Below, one piece after another: positions 41,201 through 47,300 of a stretch of 64,000 nucleotides of DNA. Origin of the DNA: Meandrina meandrites (lineage: Eukaryota; Cnidaria; Anthozoa; Scleractinia; Meandrinidae); the NCBI GenBank assembly GCA_963693305.1, contig OY855910.1, positions 19,136,362-19,200,361 on the forward strand, given 5' to 3'. The notes under the pieces are model-generated. The model was given only the letters and a program-made list of their open reading frames with translations. It did no database searches and was not told where the DNA came from. Position 1 is the stretch's first letter. Every line of letters starts with the position of its first letter. The translations under genes were made by a program, and so were the position numbers.

Positions 41201-41576
41201 AAAGTATATCTAAAAACGCTATCACGTCTGGATATAGGAACTGAAAAGTTCGGGCTGAGATGTCAAAAAGGCGAGTGATTCCCCATCTCTGTGATTAATG
41301 CTCTTTATCGCAGAGACACTATCTCGACTGTTATAAAAAGTACGTCTGAACGTATGTTATCCCAATCCGCCATGAACATCAAGATTTTTATGAGCCTCTT
41401 GAAAAGTGCAAACACACGTTTCCAACTGACACATGATCCAAGAACACAGCGATCTTATCTCAGTCTCATATCATGTGTTATCAGTCCAACTATAAACACA
41501 TCTTTATATTAATGACTGTGGTTGTTGTTTTTCTTCTCTATCACAGAGGCAGTGGCAAGAAATCAATGACTACTGA
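1..41576 (+). CDS. Giant EGF-repeat adhesion G-protein-coupled receptor (3' portion, 65 exons)
   Basis: This is a multi-exon receptor gene whose 5' end lies before the window. The first visible exon (1-25) is the end of an EGF domain followed by a gtaag donor. All joined exons total 8196 bases, an exact multiple of three, and end in TGA at 41574-41576. Visible residues run roughly as follows: EGF array 1-1707, SEA 1708-1816, two EGFs 1817-1896, HRM 1897-1970, GAIN/GPS 1971-2389 with an inserted domain at 2160-2256, 7TM 2390-2642, tail 2643-2731. Family knowledge: adhesion GPCRs sit in the plasma membrane, self-cleave at the GPS and signal through a tethered peptide that starts at the cleavage site. 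The calcium-binding EGF array should form a long rigid extracellular rod. The ligand is unknown. The closest vertebrate layouts are EMR/CD97 for the EGFs and other HRM- or SEA-bearing receptors for the stem; orthology is not assigned. Confidence 0.9.
398..4846 (+). CDS. Gene A: EGF exons 1-7 (first visible seven-EGF unit)
   Basis: Exons: 398-520, 664-813, 1044-1193, 1824-1946, 2103-2252, 4186-4335, 4697-4846. Each is one phase 1-1 exon encoding one six-cysteine EGF. Lengths are 123 bases (short form, positions 1 and 4) or 150 bases (long form with about nine extra residues before C2, such as [10 protein letters not shown]). Each begins D-I/V-x-E-C, the calcium-binding consensus, and carries C-x-N-x4-F/Y-x-C-x-C, the Asp/Asn beta-hydroxylation consensus. 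Exon 7 (4697-4846) is easy to miss because stops lie close upstream in its frame; it reads [19 protein letters not shown] followed by the usual core. All acceptors are AG and all donors GT. Confidence 0.92.
1990..2008 (+). pseudogene. Possible relic of an EGF exon start
   Basis: Between EGF exons 4 and 5, an AG is followed by bases reading D-I-K-E-C-E, the typical start of these EGF exons. The frame then runs into TATATATAAGC with a stop and no further cysteines. It looks like the remaining 5' end of a deleted or decayed EGF exon, but chance is possible at this length. Confidence 0.35.
2253..4185 (+). other. 1.9 kb intron with short tandem and inverted repeats
   Basis: No coding signal was seen. 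At 2561-2650 the motif AGGGATTTATCTGTATAAA recurs in direct and then inverted order. At 3480-3545 a palindromic stretch is built around CCCTCGGGCCTACGGCCCTCGGGG and flanked by inverted GGTATTAAT-type motifs. This probably represents one or more small non-autonomous transposons. Boundaries could not be fixed. Confidence 0.5.
4393..4464. repeat. (ATT)n microsatellite
   Basis: About 24 uninterrupted TTA/ATT units in the intron between EGF exons 6 and 7. Long poly-isoleucine reading frames on both strands here are only this repeat. Confidence 0.95.
4890..5135 (+). repeat. tRNA-derived SINE-like repeat
   Basis: A polymerase III B-box GGTTCGAACCC lies at 4940-4950, about 45 bases from the presumed start. 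It is followed by a body with CCACCCAGGTGTATAAATGG and by GGCTGGGATGCTAGTCCATC near 5103. Both are motifs I associate with invertebrate SINEs. A full cloverleaf does not form and the A-box is poor, so this is not a functional tRNA gene. It sits in the intron between EGF exons 7 and 8. Confidence 0.6.
5562..8277 (+). CDS. Gene A: EGF exons 8-14 (second seven-EGF unit)
   Basis: Exons: 5562-5684, 5957-6109, 6227-6376, 6758-6880, 7003-7152, 7887-8036, 8128-8277. The short/long order (S L L S L L L) repeats that of exons 1-7. Position-specific signatures repeat too: exon 9 has YSHNC like exon 2, exon 11 begins DIEEC with DNC like exon 4, and exon 14 has [11 protein letters not shown] like exon 7. 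Exon 9 is one codon longer (153 bases). Exon 14 has a divergent core, [18 protein letters not shown], which keeps all six cysteines. Confidence 0.92.
7221..7632. mobile_element. Long foldback (inverted-repeat) MITE
   Basis: Two arms of about 190 bases are nearly perfect inverted copies with the turn near 7430. The left end begins AAATTGGCCATGTTCTAAAC and the right end is its complement with few mismatches. A transcript of this intron could form a very long hairpin. No transposase is encoded, and no clear target duplication was found. Confidence 0.8.
8418..8530. repeat. MITE end / hairpin sharing sequence with 14606-14653
   Basis: GGATATTACACGGTGGC and about 48 bases in total match 14606-14653 with few differences. 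They are followed by a local inverted repeat containing ACGATGTCTC and GAGATATCGT. This is probably a terminal segment of a dispersed element family. Confidence 0.6.
8724..15964 (+). CDS. Gene A: EGF exons 15-21 (third seven-EGF unit)
   Basis: Exons: 8724-8846, 9339-9488, 12740-12889, 13089-13211, 13965-14087, 15433-15582, 15815-15964. Position signatures match units one and two: exon 16 YSHNC (position 2), exon 18 DIEEC with DNC (position 4), exon 21 [11 protein letters not shown] with GSYYCGC (position 7). Exon 19 (position 5) is a short 123-base form where the other units have a long one, so it was shortened, replaced or exchanged. The unit is stretched by a 3.25 kb intron between exons 16 and 17. 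Confidence 0.92.
9496..12369. repeat. Intronic insertion bracketed by direct repeats
   Basis: A stretch of about 60 bases beginning GGATAAAATTTTATTGACAC occurs at 9496-9556 and again at 12311-12369. A second stretch of about 80 bases beginning GCCGACTAAGAG and ending near TTAGG occurs at 9987-10067 and again at 12237-12312. The right copies abut each other; the left copies are about 430 bases apart in the opposite order. Between them is 2.2 kb without convincing coding content, including TGACGAGCCCAAACAACGG at 10720, which recurs in similar form near 46716. This is either a composite repeat insertion or a local rearranged duplication. Confidence 0.6.
14606..15302. repeat. Probable dispersed repeat in intron between EGF exons 19 and 20
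   Basis: The left end (14606-14653) matches 8418-8465. Nothing in between looks coding. At 15237-15285 short inverted motifs (GCCACTCGGG / GAGTGGCG / GAGTGG) suggest the other end of a non-autonomous element. The right boundary is uncertain. Confidence 0.4.
16043..21586 (+). CDS. Gene A: EGF exons 22-33
   Basis: Exons: 16043-16192, 16653-16802, 16912-17061, 17407-17529, 18497-18646, 18725-18874, 19240-19362, 19669-19818, 20038-20160, 20610-20732, 21254-21376, 21464-21586. All are phase 1-1 with six cysteines. The seven-EGF order breaks down here into shorter motifs resembling positions 2-3-4: exons 23/24/25, 26/27/28 and 29/30. From exon 30 onward all are the short 123-base form, and the stereotyped [19 protein letters not shown] core becomes more varied; exon 32, for example, has [19 protein letters not shown]. 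Confidence 0.92.
17530..18496 (+). other. 0.97 kb intron between EGF exons 25 and 26, nothing recognised
   Basis: AT-rich sequence with no splice-framed cysteine-rich reading frame, no clear repeat structure and no RNA gene visible by eye. Confidence 0.5.
21817..27379 (+). mobile_element. Non-LTR retrotransposon (L1/Tx1-like LINE), degenerate, within intron 21587-27454
   Basis: This encodes an apurinic-type endonuclease and a reverse transcriptase in the same direction as gene A. Endonuclease marks: ICLQETYS at about 21985, GGDFNVTLD at about 22318 and KTDHLAI at about 22573. Reverse transcriptase marks: [11 protein letters not shown] at about 23485, [12 protein letters not shown] at about 23690, RQGDPLSP at about 25443 and FADDM at about 25568. 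A cysteine/histidine zf-RVT motif ([18 protein letters not shown]) lies near the C-terminus. It is inactive: in-frame TAG at 22240, a frameshift near 23125-23135, and a 1.56 kb interruption at about 23850-25412. The 3' end has AATAAAATAC and a short poly-A at 27357-27379. The 5' end seems truncated, with no ORF1 visible. Confidence 0.88.
23850..25412. mobile_element. Insertion splitting the LINE reverse transcriptase
   Basis: The LINE frame stops making sense after NNGFSTPFF and resumes 1.56 kb later at [12 protein letters not shown], exactly where the two halves join in this family. Near the two ends, TTCGACTATTTTGCTTGG and the complement of CCATGCGAAATAGTCGAA are inverted near-copies, as expected for a DNA transposon. 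Target duplication and exact borders were not resolved. The insert contains a (TTTA)n-T-G tract at 25237-25291 and no transposase frame. Confidence 0.65.
27455..29520 (+). CDS. Gene A: EGF exons 34-37 (membrane-proximal end of the array)
   Basis: Exons: 27455-27577, 27843-27965, 28770-28892, 29395-29520. They retain six cysteines and D-x-x-E-C starts but are the most divergent of the array; exon 36 has [12 protein letters not shown] and exon 37 has [20 protein letters not shown]. Exon 37 is one codon longer and ends TGC ATT T, so the usual Gly at the junction is replaced by a Leu codon (TTA) shared with the SEA exon. Introns 27966-28769 and 28893-29394 hold nothing I recognise. Confidence 0.88.
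29769..31015 (+). CDS. Gene A: SEA-like domain (3 exons)
   Basis: Exons: 29769-29884, 30312-30376, 30870-31015, about 109 residues. The pattern fits a SEA fold: an [12 protein letters not shown] strand, then the helix [24 protein letters not shown], then [20 protein letters not shown], a turn, [11 protein letters not shown] and a C-terminal strand with [18 protein letters not shown]. Many SEA domains self-cleave at G-S-V-V-V in this turn; here the place reads SDGYVLTEF and the cleavage serine after Gly is missing. The domain is placed between the EGF rod and the HRM/GAIN stem, as in some vertebrate adhesion GPCRs. The fold assignment is by pattern only. Confidence 0.7.
30480..30705 (+). mobile_element. 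3' fragment of a LINE with (TGA)n tail
   Basis: In the SEA intron, a frame reads [20 protein letters not shown], continues through [20 protein letters not shown] and ends [15 protein letters not shown]. This is a typical C-terminal end of an invertebrate LINE reverse transcriptase. About 14 TGA units follow directly (30661-30705), the tail type used by RTE/CR1-like elements. It is 5' truncated. Confidence 0.8.
31122..31473 (+). CDS. Gene A: two post-SEA EGF exons
   Basis: Exon 31122-31235 encodes a short non-calcium EGF ([20 protein letters not shown] then [12 protein letters not shown]). Exon 31348-31473 encodes a calcium-binding EGF ([20 protein letters not shown] then [11 protein letters not shown]). 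Both are phase 1-1. The second is of the C-x-N-G-G-C type seen in fibrillin/LDLR-like EGFs and differs from the main array, so it is probably of older or separate origin. Confidence 0.9.
31550..32022 (+). CDS. Gene A: hormone-receptor motif (HRM)
   Basis: Exons 31550-31666 and 31919-32022. The pattern is [15 protein letters not shown], then [29 protein letters not shown]. The spacing of cysteines and tryptophans fits the HormR domain found just before GAIN in many adhesion GPCRs. The second exon ends CAAAAG followed by GCAAGTTG; only this GC donor keeps the frame into the next exon at 32581. Confidence 0.82.
32096..32249. repeat. Two (TTA)n microsatellite tracts
   Basis: TTA/ATT runs at about 32096-32168 and 32192-32249, separated by AATAATGCAAATCTTTATTAAC. 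They lie inside the GC-AG intron and give poly-isoleucine frames on both strands that are not genes. Confidence 0.95.
32581..33602 (+). CDS. Gene A: GAIN domain, N-terminal part
   Basis: Exons: 32581-32784, 32913-32981, 33114-33264, 33459-33602. The first three encode an alpha-helical stretch ([20 protein letters not shown] through [20 protein letters not shown]) fitting GAIN subdomain A. The fourth ([20 protein letters not shown] through [20 protein letters not shown]) begins the beta-sandwich of subdomain B. The sandwich continues at 34400 after the inserted domain. Confidence 0.82.
33962..34252 (+). CDS. Gene A: inserted cysteine domain (GWCAS type) within GAIN
   Basis: A single 291-base phase 1-1 exon encodes 97 residues beginning [20 protein letters not shown] and ending NDVYIING, with cysteines in SLGCF, VEKCAE, GGWCASS and AVNCVD. 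The acceptor is TGATGTTCCAG and the donor GTAAGA. The sequence resembles a WSC/apple-like extracellular domain that I recall as common in cnidarian secreted proteins; no family name is certain. It lies between two parts of GAIN subdomain B. Removing the exon leaves frame and GAIN continuous, so it could be a cassette exon. Confidence 0.8.
34400..35393 (+). CDS. Gene A: GAIN subdomain B remainder and GPS
   Basis: Exons: 34400-34478, 34570-34711, 35088-35140, 35270-35393. [18 protein letters not shown] corresponds to the conserved F-Y-K-N-L strand of GAIN. The GPS has [33 protein letters not shown]. The cleavage tripeptide H-L-T is intact, so autoproteolysis between Leu and Thr is expected, exposing a tethered agonist starting TNFALLFDF. 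The first GPS cysteine is followed by AFLN rather than the more common FWN. Confidence 0.92.
35507..35917. mobile_element. MITE with terminal inverted repeats and 10-bp target duplication
   Basis: The left end AACCTCGTTCCCAGGGTCTC and the complementary right end form inverted repeats that extend past GGTTGCGGCTGGTCACGTG on both sides. The element is flanked by exact copies of CATTTTGATC (35497-35506 and 35918-35927). A 9-11 bp duplication suggests Mutator-like mobilisation. It contains no transposase and lies in the intron between the GPS and TM1 exons. Confidence 0.85.
36262..36725 (-). mobile_element. Antisense LINE reverse-transcriptase 3' fragment
   Basis: On the minus strand the broken frames read like the end of a LINE reverse transcriptase, for example [19 protein letters not shown] near 36720. 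Further frames shift downstream, and the end is a degenerate (ATG/ACG)n tail at about 36262-36296. It is heavily decayed and lies in the intron before TM1. Confidence 0.6.
36789..40015 (+). CDS. Gene A: seven-transmembrane domain (8 exons)
   Basis: Exons: 36789-36898, 37443-37542, 37916-38072, 38541-38595, 38891-38954, 39194-39297, 39691-39817, 39974-40015. TM1 is [21 protein letters not shown]2 contains [20 protein letters not shown]3 follows [20 protein letters not shown] with the conserved cysteine, and the second extracellular loop has its CW partner (ICWMTEIVL). TM6 carries [11 protein letters not shown], the adhesion-family signature, and TM7 [15 protein letters not shown]. The many exon joins all keep phase, and the small exon 38541-38595 is needed for frame. 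This is class B2 by sequence. Confidence 0.93.
38266..38394. mobile_element. Short foldback element
   Basis: TGTTGTGGTTCAATTTTATC at the left and its complement at the right form arms of about 50 bases around a short loop, a typical small MITE. It lies in the intron between TM exons 37916-38072 and 38541-38595. Confidence 0.75.
40350..41576 (+). CDS. Gene A: cytoplasmic tail exons
   Basis: Exons: 40350-40478, 41048-41158, 41547-41576 (stop TGA at 41574-41576). The tail begins [20 protein letters not shown], a basic helix-8-like stretch after TM7, and ends RQWQEINDY. It has several Ser/Thr sites and basic pairs and no recognisable domain. The donor after AAAAGG is GTTAGA, a weak site, but it is the one that keeps frame. 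Confidence 0.82.
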
Positions 41577-41760
41577 CTTTTCAACATTTGGACCCTCCAT
41601 TCTCTTGAAATGCACGTTTATAAAGCAATGCTAACTAAACTAGTATTCTAGTTCTAGTATTCTAATTCTAGTATTCTAAACTGGTATTCAACATTTGCAT
41701 GTTACAAGGCCAGAAGAGAATTGTAAGAAAAAATATAGCAAAATAGTAAGTAAATACATA

Positions 41761-41766
41761 AATAAA
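41761..41766 (+). terminator. Candidate polyadenylation signal of gene A
   Basis: AATAAA 185 bases after the stop codon. Several overlapping AAATAAAT copies follow, so the actual site is uncertain. Confidence 0.5.
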
Positions 41767-42001
41767 ACGTAAATAAATAAATAAATAAATAAATAGCTTA
41801 TAAGTTATGAATGCATTTTAATTTTAATAACATAACAAAAAATTTGATCAGCCATTGCGATTACACTGCACTGATTAGTAGGATACAAACCACCATAACA
41901 GAGATAATGTAATAAAGAATGATGAAATGTTTCATGCAGTTTGTTGGTTCAGTGCTTTGGTTACTGTTTGTCAGTGACGTACTTTGTTTTTAACTGACCC
42001 A

Positions 42002-42235
42002 CAGTCTCGTACCCAGAGCCCGCTCTTCTTTTGGTCAGCACCAAGAACGTAAACTCTGGCCAGGTACGATTTTTTTAGCATGCGCAGAGTGCTCATTAAC
42101 TTTCAGTTGTCAGTCAATCAGATTTGAACATAAACAACCGGAAGTCCGTGAATCGCCGACTTTCTCATCGGGCTTGGAGAGAGTCCGCGTGCTTGGTGCT
42201 GACCAAAAGAAAAGCGGGCTCTCGGGACGAGATTG
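42002..42235. mobile_element. MITE with 9-bp target duplication
   Basis: The left end CAGTCTCGTACCCAGAGCCC and the complementary right end run inward through TTTTGGTCAGCACCAAG on both sides. It is flanked by exact ACTGACCCA copies (41993-42001 and 42236-42244). The ends resemble those of the element at 35507-35917 (CTCGTTCCCAGGG), suggesting one Mutator-like family. Confidence 0.85.
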
Positions 42236-43527
42236 ACTGACCCAGTGTGAGTGTTTTTTGCCGGATACCTTTGTTCAAGTAAAAGGTGTGCCTTTTATAG
42301 CTTCCATCTCCACTTTTTTTGGCGAACGGTAGGATCAAGTATATATAGCAAATGCCTAATTGCTAATACGTTGCCATTTTGCCTCACTGTATTAACGATG
42401 CTTTTACTGTGGGAAGATCAGAATATCCACTTAAGTTCATTGCCCTGTATTGCATTGCGCATCGTTACTGCGCAGAATTTTACGCGTAATTATAGCGCGC
42501 GCACATAAACAAAATGGCGGATTTTTTCTATACAGCTTAGCCCGCGAGAGAAATAAATCGTCGCTTTCTCGTAAACGAGTATGGAGACCTATCAATTTTT
42601 TTCACGTATTTTGGGTGTAACCACCAAATCCTTTCTATAAAAGGAATACATATCAATTTCTATTTTTGAAAAAAAGATTATCACCGAAAACGTGTACTTT
42701 GCCAGTATTCGCAATGGAATTATAAGGAATTATGTGGTATATACAATGTATTCCTGCTCCAAAACGAATGTGGTGACCCCCCCCCCCCCCCCCCCCCCTT
42801 TTTCATTTCGAAATTTAAGTTCCCTTAAGGTAATCAACCAATAGGCAAAGATTGGTTGAAAATCTGTGTTCAGTTCTATTCGGGGGAATGACCTTAAAGC
42901 ATTGTAAGCGCAAGGCCAGGCCTGCAGAGAACTTTATGAGGGTTAAAGGAGAAAACGTTCCGTGCAAAAACATGGATGAAGCTGGTAAGAGCGATTAATG
43001 TTGGGATTTGATGCTGCCAGAAGTTGAACATGGGAATACATGTGGTAGACAGCATTACAGGGACTCAGTGGGAGTGAGCGCTGGTTGTGCACGGAATGTT
43101 TTTTATGGCTGGCAAATCTGGGAATTTGACGCCACAGGAAGCTGGGTATTTTTGTTTCTCTGTGAATTTCCTGGAGAACCCTGAATAATTAAGGTTGAAC
43201 GGAATTTTCATGGGCTGTAAATCGGAGGGTTTGCGTCGCAGGCGTTCGCTGAGTATACCCTAAAGTGGAATGGGTAATTTTTTTTCCGAATTTATGAAGA
43301 ACTCTTAGGAACTTGAAGGTGGCCATTCGGGCTAAGAGTATTTTAAAGGTTTGAGGGAAAAACAGTTCCTGGATGGCACTGGAAGTTTGATGTCGGCAGT
43401 AGTTGCAGTTCTGGTATGGGCTGTGTAGTCTTTTTGCTCAAATTAATGGAGAGCCTTGCAAGTGTACAGTCTAGTAGAGGGCGTAGAGTCAATATCAACA
43501 GTGTCAACACAGCTGATACTGTCTTGC

Positions 43528-43533
43528 TTTATT
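43528..43533 (-). terminator. Candidate polyadenylation signal of gene B
   Basis: AATAAA on the minus strand, 438 bases beyond the stop codon at 43971. It is one of few such sites in the right place. Confidence 0.4.
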
Positions 43534-43970
43534 TTTTACAATCACTACCAGCTACCCTGAAACTGGACTCGAATGACTCCTGTGCTAGCAGCCATGTTTA
43601 TATGGTAGAGAATTGTAGTAATTTTTCTTTTAGGGCGATAAAAACAATCACCCATGCACATAAAAAAATTCAACTAAAATAAATAAATCAAGCAACTACT
43701 GTGGAAAACGCAAATTCGTCAATTTTTCCTAAAATGCTTAGTTGTACGCGTTACTCATCTCCTTGAATAGTAAAGAACCTGATGCAGGTCTCTTGGACAA
43801 AAGAACCAACGCGTAAAATTTGGCTGAGCCTGAGGGATGTTCTTATTTTAGCCCATACATTTTCTTAAATTTTGGGTCAAGTCTCGGGTTCAATGTGTGC
43901 TAAAGGGCAATTTCAGTGATGTAATACTTCGCATGTTTGAAAAGTGCTTCATCACGGTACATAAAAAGAC

Positions 43971-44341
43971 TTAAAACCACGCTCCTTCTGGAACATTTTT
44001 GGGTACTGGAATAGTAAGTTGCTTTGCTTTAGCCCAGGCCTCCCTCGGTAAAAGTTGAATTCTGTTTTGCCCGTGAGTAGAATAGGTTTGATTGATAGCT
44101 ATGTTCATATCAGCGTCTATTTCTGACAGGTCTGATATTTCAGACGGAGGGTCTTCATCACCACCTTCAGGGAGCACTTTTCCTTTCTTTGTCCTTTGCC
44201 TTCTCCTTGTAACCAATACAAATAAAATGCAGGGACATGAAGAGGCAGCAAGAACAGAAGCTACCACAACTACTCCTATCTCCACTGGAGTAAGACCTTG
44301 TTCCATTTCCTTTTCAGTACGGGACGTGGTTACACTCCACT
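43971..44341 (-). CDS. CACHD1: Gene B last exon: transmembrane helix and cytoplasmic tail
   Basis: After WSVTTSRTEKEMEQGLTPVE comes a hydrophobic helix beginning IGVVVVASVLAAS and ending ILFVLVT, then RRRQRTKKGK as the stop-transfer. The tail has an acidic stretch (GGDEDPPSEISDLSEIDAD) and ends NVPEGAWF before TAA. The acceptor is a T-tract followed by AG at 44343-44342, entered in phase 1 from the exon ending at 45503. Confidence 0.9.
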
Positions 44342-47300
44342 CTAAAAAAGAAAAGCACTCAACTATTTGTCACTCTGTTTTATATTTATCTCTGCCGTAA
44401 TTCAGATTTTTTCGCGTCACAGCTAAGCTAATGTGTCGGAAAGCTGCGTTATCGATCTCGTGTTGGATCCATGCAGCCCCGGTCTCACGCTGTGTCATGA
44501 ACAGCGGTGTGGACTGGCTCGAATCGGAAATGCTACCCGCGCACACCTAGCGGGCTGCTGTTGATAGGTTTTGTGTTTGTACTTTATCATAATGTTCTCC
44601 TAACCAAATGAAGGTAAGGACATATGATGAATACTTACTCATTGAGTTGGTTTAGCCTGCCAAATTTTTCACGTGTTGCTCTTTTGCAAGGCTTACGGGA
44701 AGCTCTTTGGCTATTATCCCGTACTGATTTAGAGTAAATCCCCGGTATAACGAAGTACCAAGGCAAAGGACTGGAGAAATGTGTTCGTAAATACGGGCCT
44801 TGCAGGGTTGGACATTAGCGCTCGCCCACTCGCTCAGGCGAGTTCCAAAACTGTCGGGCGAGTACAAATCACCGAACACTCGCCCGGTTTGGCGAGTACG
44901 ATTTTCAACTCCAGAGTATATTATTCAAAATAAGCGTCATTTTTTACTTTCCACTTTAAAATTATCTACACTGTCCACAGCTAATGGTTCGCAAACATAC
45001 AAAAATAGTTTCACTGTGTAATCGTTAAATGATGAAAAGACCTTGAAATTGAACTGCGAAACTCAACGAAAACCTTGTAAACTTCCTTAAACTCCAACTA
45101 AGGAACAGTGTCAAACGTGATTAAAAGTTAAAAGTTGGATATTTTATGTTCGTGAGCTGAGTGTGTGTGTGTAGGGGGGGGGGGGAGGGGGGCTTAATGT
45201 TTTCTGTGTTTGTGTGGAACTAGGAGACTGGGCGAGTGAAAAATTATCTGGGCGAGTGCAGCTTGAAGGTCACTCGCCCAAATGGCGAGTGCTCCGAAAG
45301 TTTAGGTTCCAACCCTGCCTTGTTTATACCGTTAGTGTTAGTAACTTTAGCTGCATGGGCCGAAGAATATATTAAAGTTTGGTGACCGTGAATGTATAGC
45401 TTTTAGCACAGCACCTCTTTTTCTTGAGCATAATTCGTACATAATTCATCAGTAGAAAGCCAAAACGCGTTGAAATGACTACATTGATCAATGCCGCCTC
45501 ACCTGTGCTGCTGTCAGCATGCTGAGTGCTCGATTCCGATGAAGATGTCAGCGGCGTCAGCGGTGAAGACGTGTATGGATGACACAGATAATCAAACGCA
45601 CCACGAGCAGTCATTTTTGTGACATTAATTTTAGCTGTCGCAAGTTCTCCATGAAAAAGAGGAACGCTGAAAATGACTTGTCCCGATTTTACCGCTTTTT
45701 CAAGTCGTTCTTTCATCGTGCAGATTGGATACATGTTTATTTCACCCTCGTTGCTCAAGGACAACTGTACGGATGTCTAGAAAAGAAACAGGTATTTAAC
45801 AGACAGAGAGAAAGATCTTAACTCATTAAACAAAAAGTTCCGCTAAAAAAGGGTGGTACCTCCTCTATTTTACACTTTCTGGTTGCGAATTGCAAATTTT
45901 GTAGTTTCGCAGCATAACAAGTTAGGGGCTCAGAAGCTTCCTGTAAATTAAACCGGCTTCAAAATGACATAAAACCAAACAGGATATATATTTCAAATGT
46001 TTTAACAAGACATTCTTTTTCAGTAAAGATCTTAAAAACGCTCGGGTTGATTGACAGCTAGCTTGATTGACAAATTGGTGTGAGAATGGCCAGGCCCAGG
46101 CCCCTTTTGTAACAGAACTTTGTGCATGACTTACCATTAGTAAGTAACGGGAATATGTCAGCTGGTCAGTTCAGTTCAGTTGTTCGTTGAATTTAAATAA
46201 TATAATTTTACCTTATTAAGGTTTAGCCGAAGGATTCTGCTGACTTGTGCCTTGCCCAAGAGTGTGATCAAAATTGGCTGCAACTGATCCTTTATATTTG
46301 TGCTTATTTCTTGCGAGGACTGGGGCAGAGCCGGATCCAAGGTAAATAAAATATGGAGACTATGGAGATTTGAACACATCAAATTCAATTAAATAACACT
46401 TTAAAGATCCAGTAAAGTGATTATAAATTCACCTAATGTTGTTACCAAACTGTTTGACGCTGAAAAAGCATACTTTTGAGAGAATTTTAAACTGCGCGAG
46501 TGTCTCAAGTCCCTCTGCATTGTATTGAAGCTTTACATTCTTCATTGCATTCTACATTGAATTCAGGGTTAAATATTCTTCATGTCGTGCGTGATCGTGA
46601 AGACTACATTTAAGGCTTTTCATAATACCCTAGCATGATCTCTTGGTGCGTATTAGCTAGTGTCCTTTGCAGGAGTTATTTGGGTCGTGGTGGGGGCGGG
46701 GAGGGAGCGTTGCATGACGAGCCCAAACAAAGGCTGCGTAGGAGATTAGGTGCGTGGCTGGCTGCGGCATCAAATTCAACGTCAAAGTAAAATGACCACA
46801 TTCATAGAATTTGCCTCCAACTGTTACTTTATTCATCATTGCTATTATCACAAACTTACTCTGTAAATTGCTCGGGGCCACTGGCAGTGTAAATCTCAGG
46901 TAATTCCATAACAGGTCCAAGTACAATTTTACCGTTATTTACCAAGTGTTGTATGTTTTCTTGTAAGTTCTTCAGATCACTGTTTGAGCTTGTTGCAAAC
47001 AATTTAAATACAATTCCATCCTGTTGTAGAAATAGTAACAGTAAAAATAATGAAACAATCTAAGTGTAGCTTAGACTATTTACATGTATGACTATGTTTT
47101 AAAAGACTATGTTGCCAGCTTAAAGCAATTAGCTATAGCATTGCAACATGTATGGTCTCAATTTTTCTCTTGCGTCACAGAACAAAGAATAGTGTACTTG
47201 CCTTCTGTAGGTGTAATTTACCCAAGTTGAGTGCAGAGAGATTAGGAACAAGATGTAATAATCCTTGCTTGAACAAGGTTTTGACTGTATTTTGTTGTAC

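Larger units (their letters stand above)
41577..43970. other. Intergenic region between convergent genes A and B
   Basis: Contains the presumed 3' UTR and AATAAA of gene A (41761-41766, within an AAAT-rich tract), a MITE at 42002-42235, a poly-C run at 42778-42798, and AATAAA on the minus strand at 43533-43528, about 440 bases past the gene B stop. No additional gene was recognised. Confidence 0.6.

Noticed and set aside
42776..42798. Poly-C tracts (also at about 37708-37727 and 47882-47900)
   Set aside because: Simple homopolymer runs, possibly with length error; no G-quadruplex claim made for a single uninterrupted run.
46212..46319. Shorter version of a gene B exon starting after CCCCAG
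   Set aside because: The preceding exon ends in phase 2, and this acceptor gives a stop after five codons; 46359 works.
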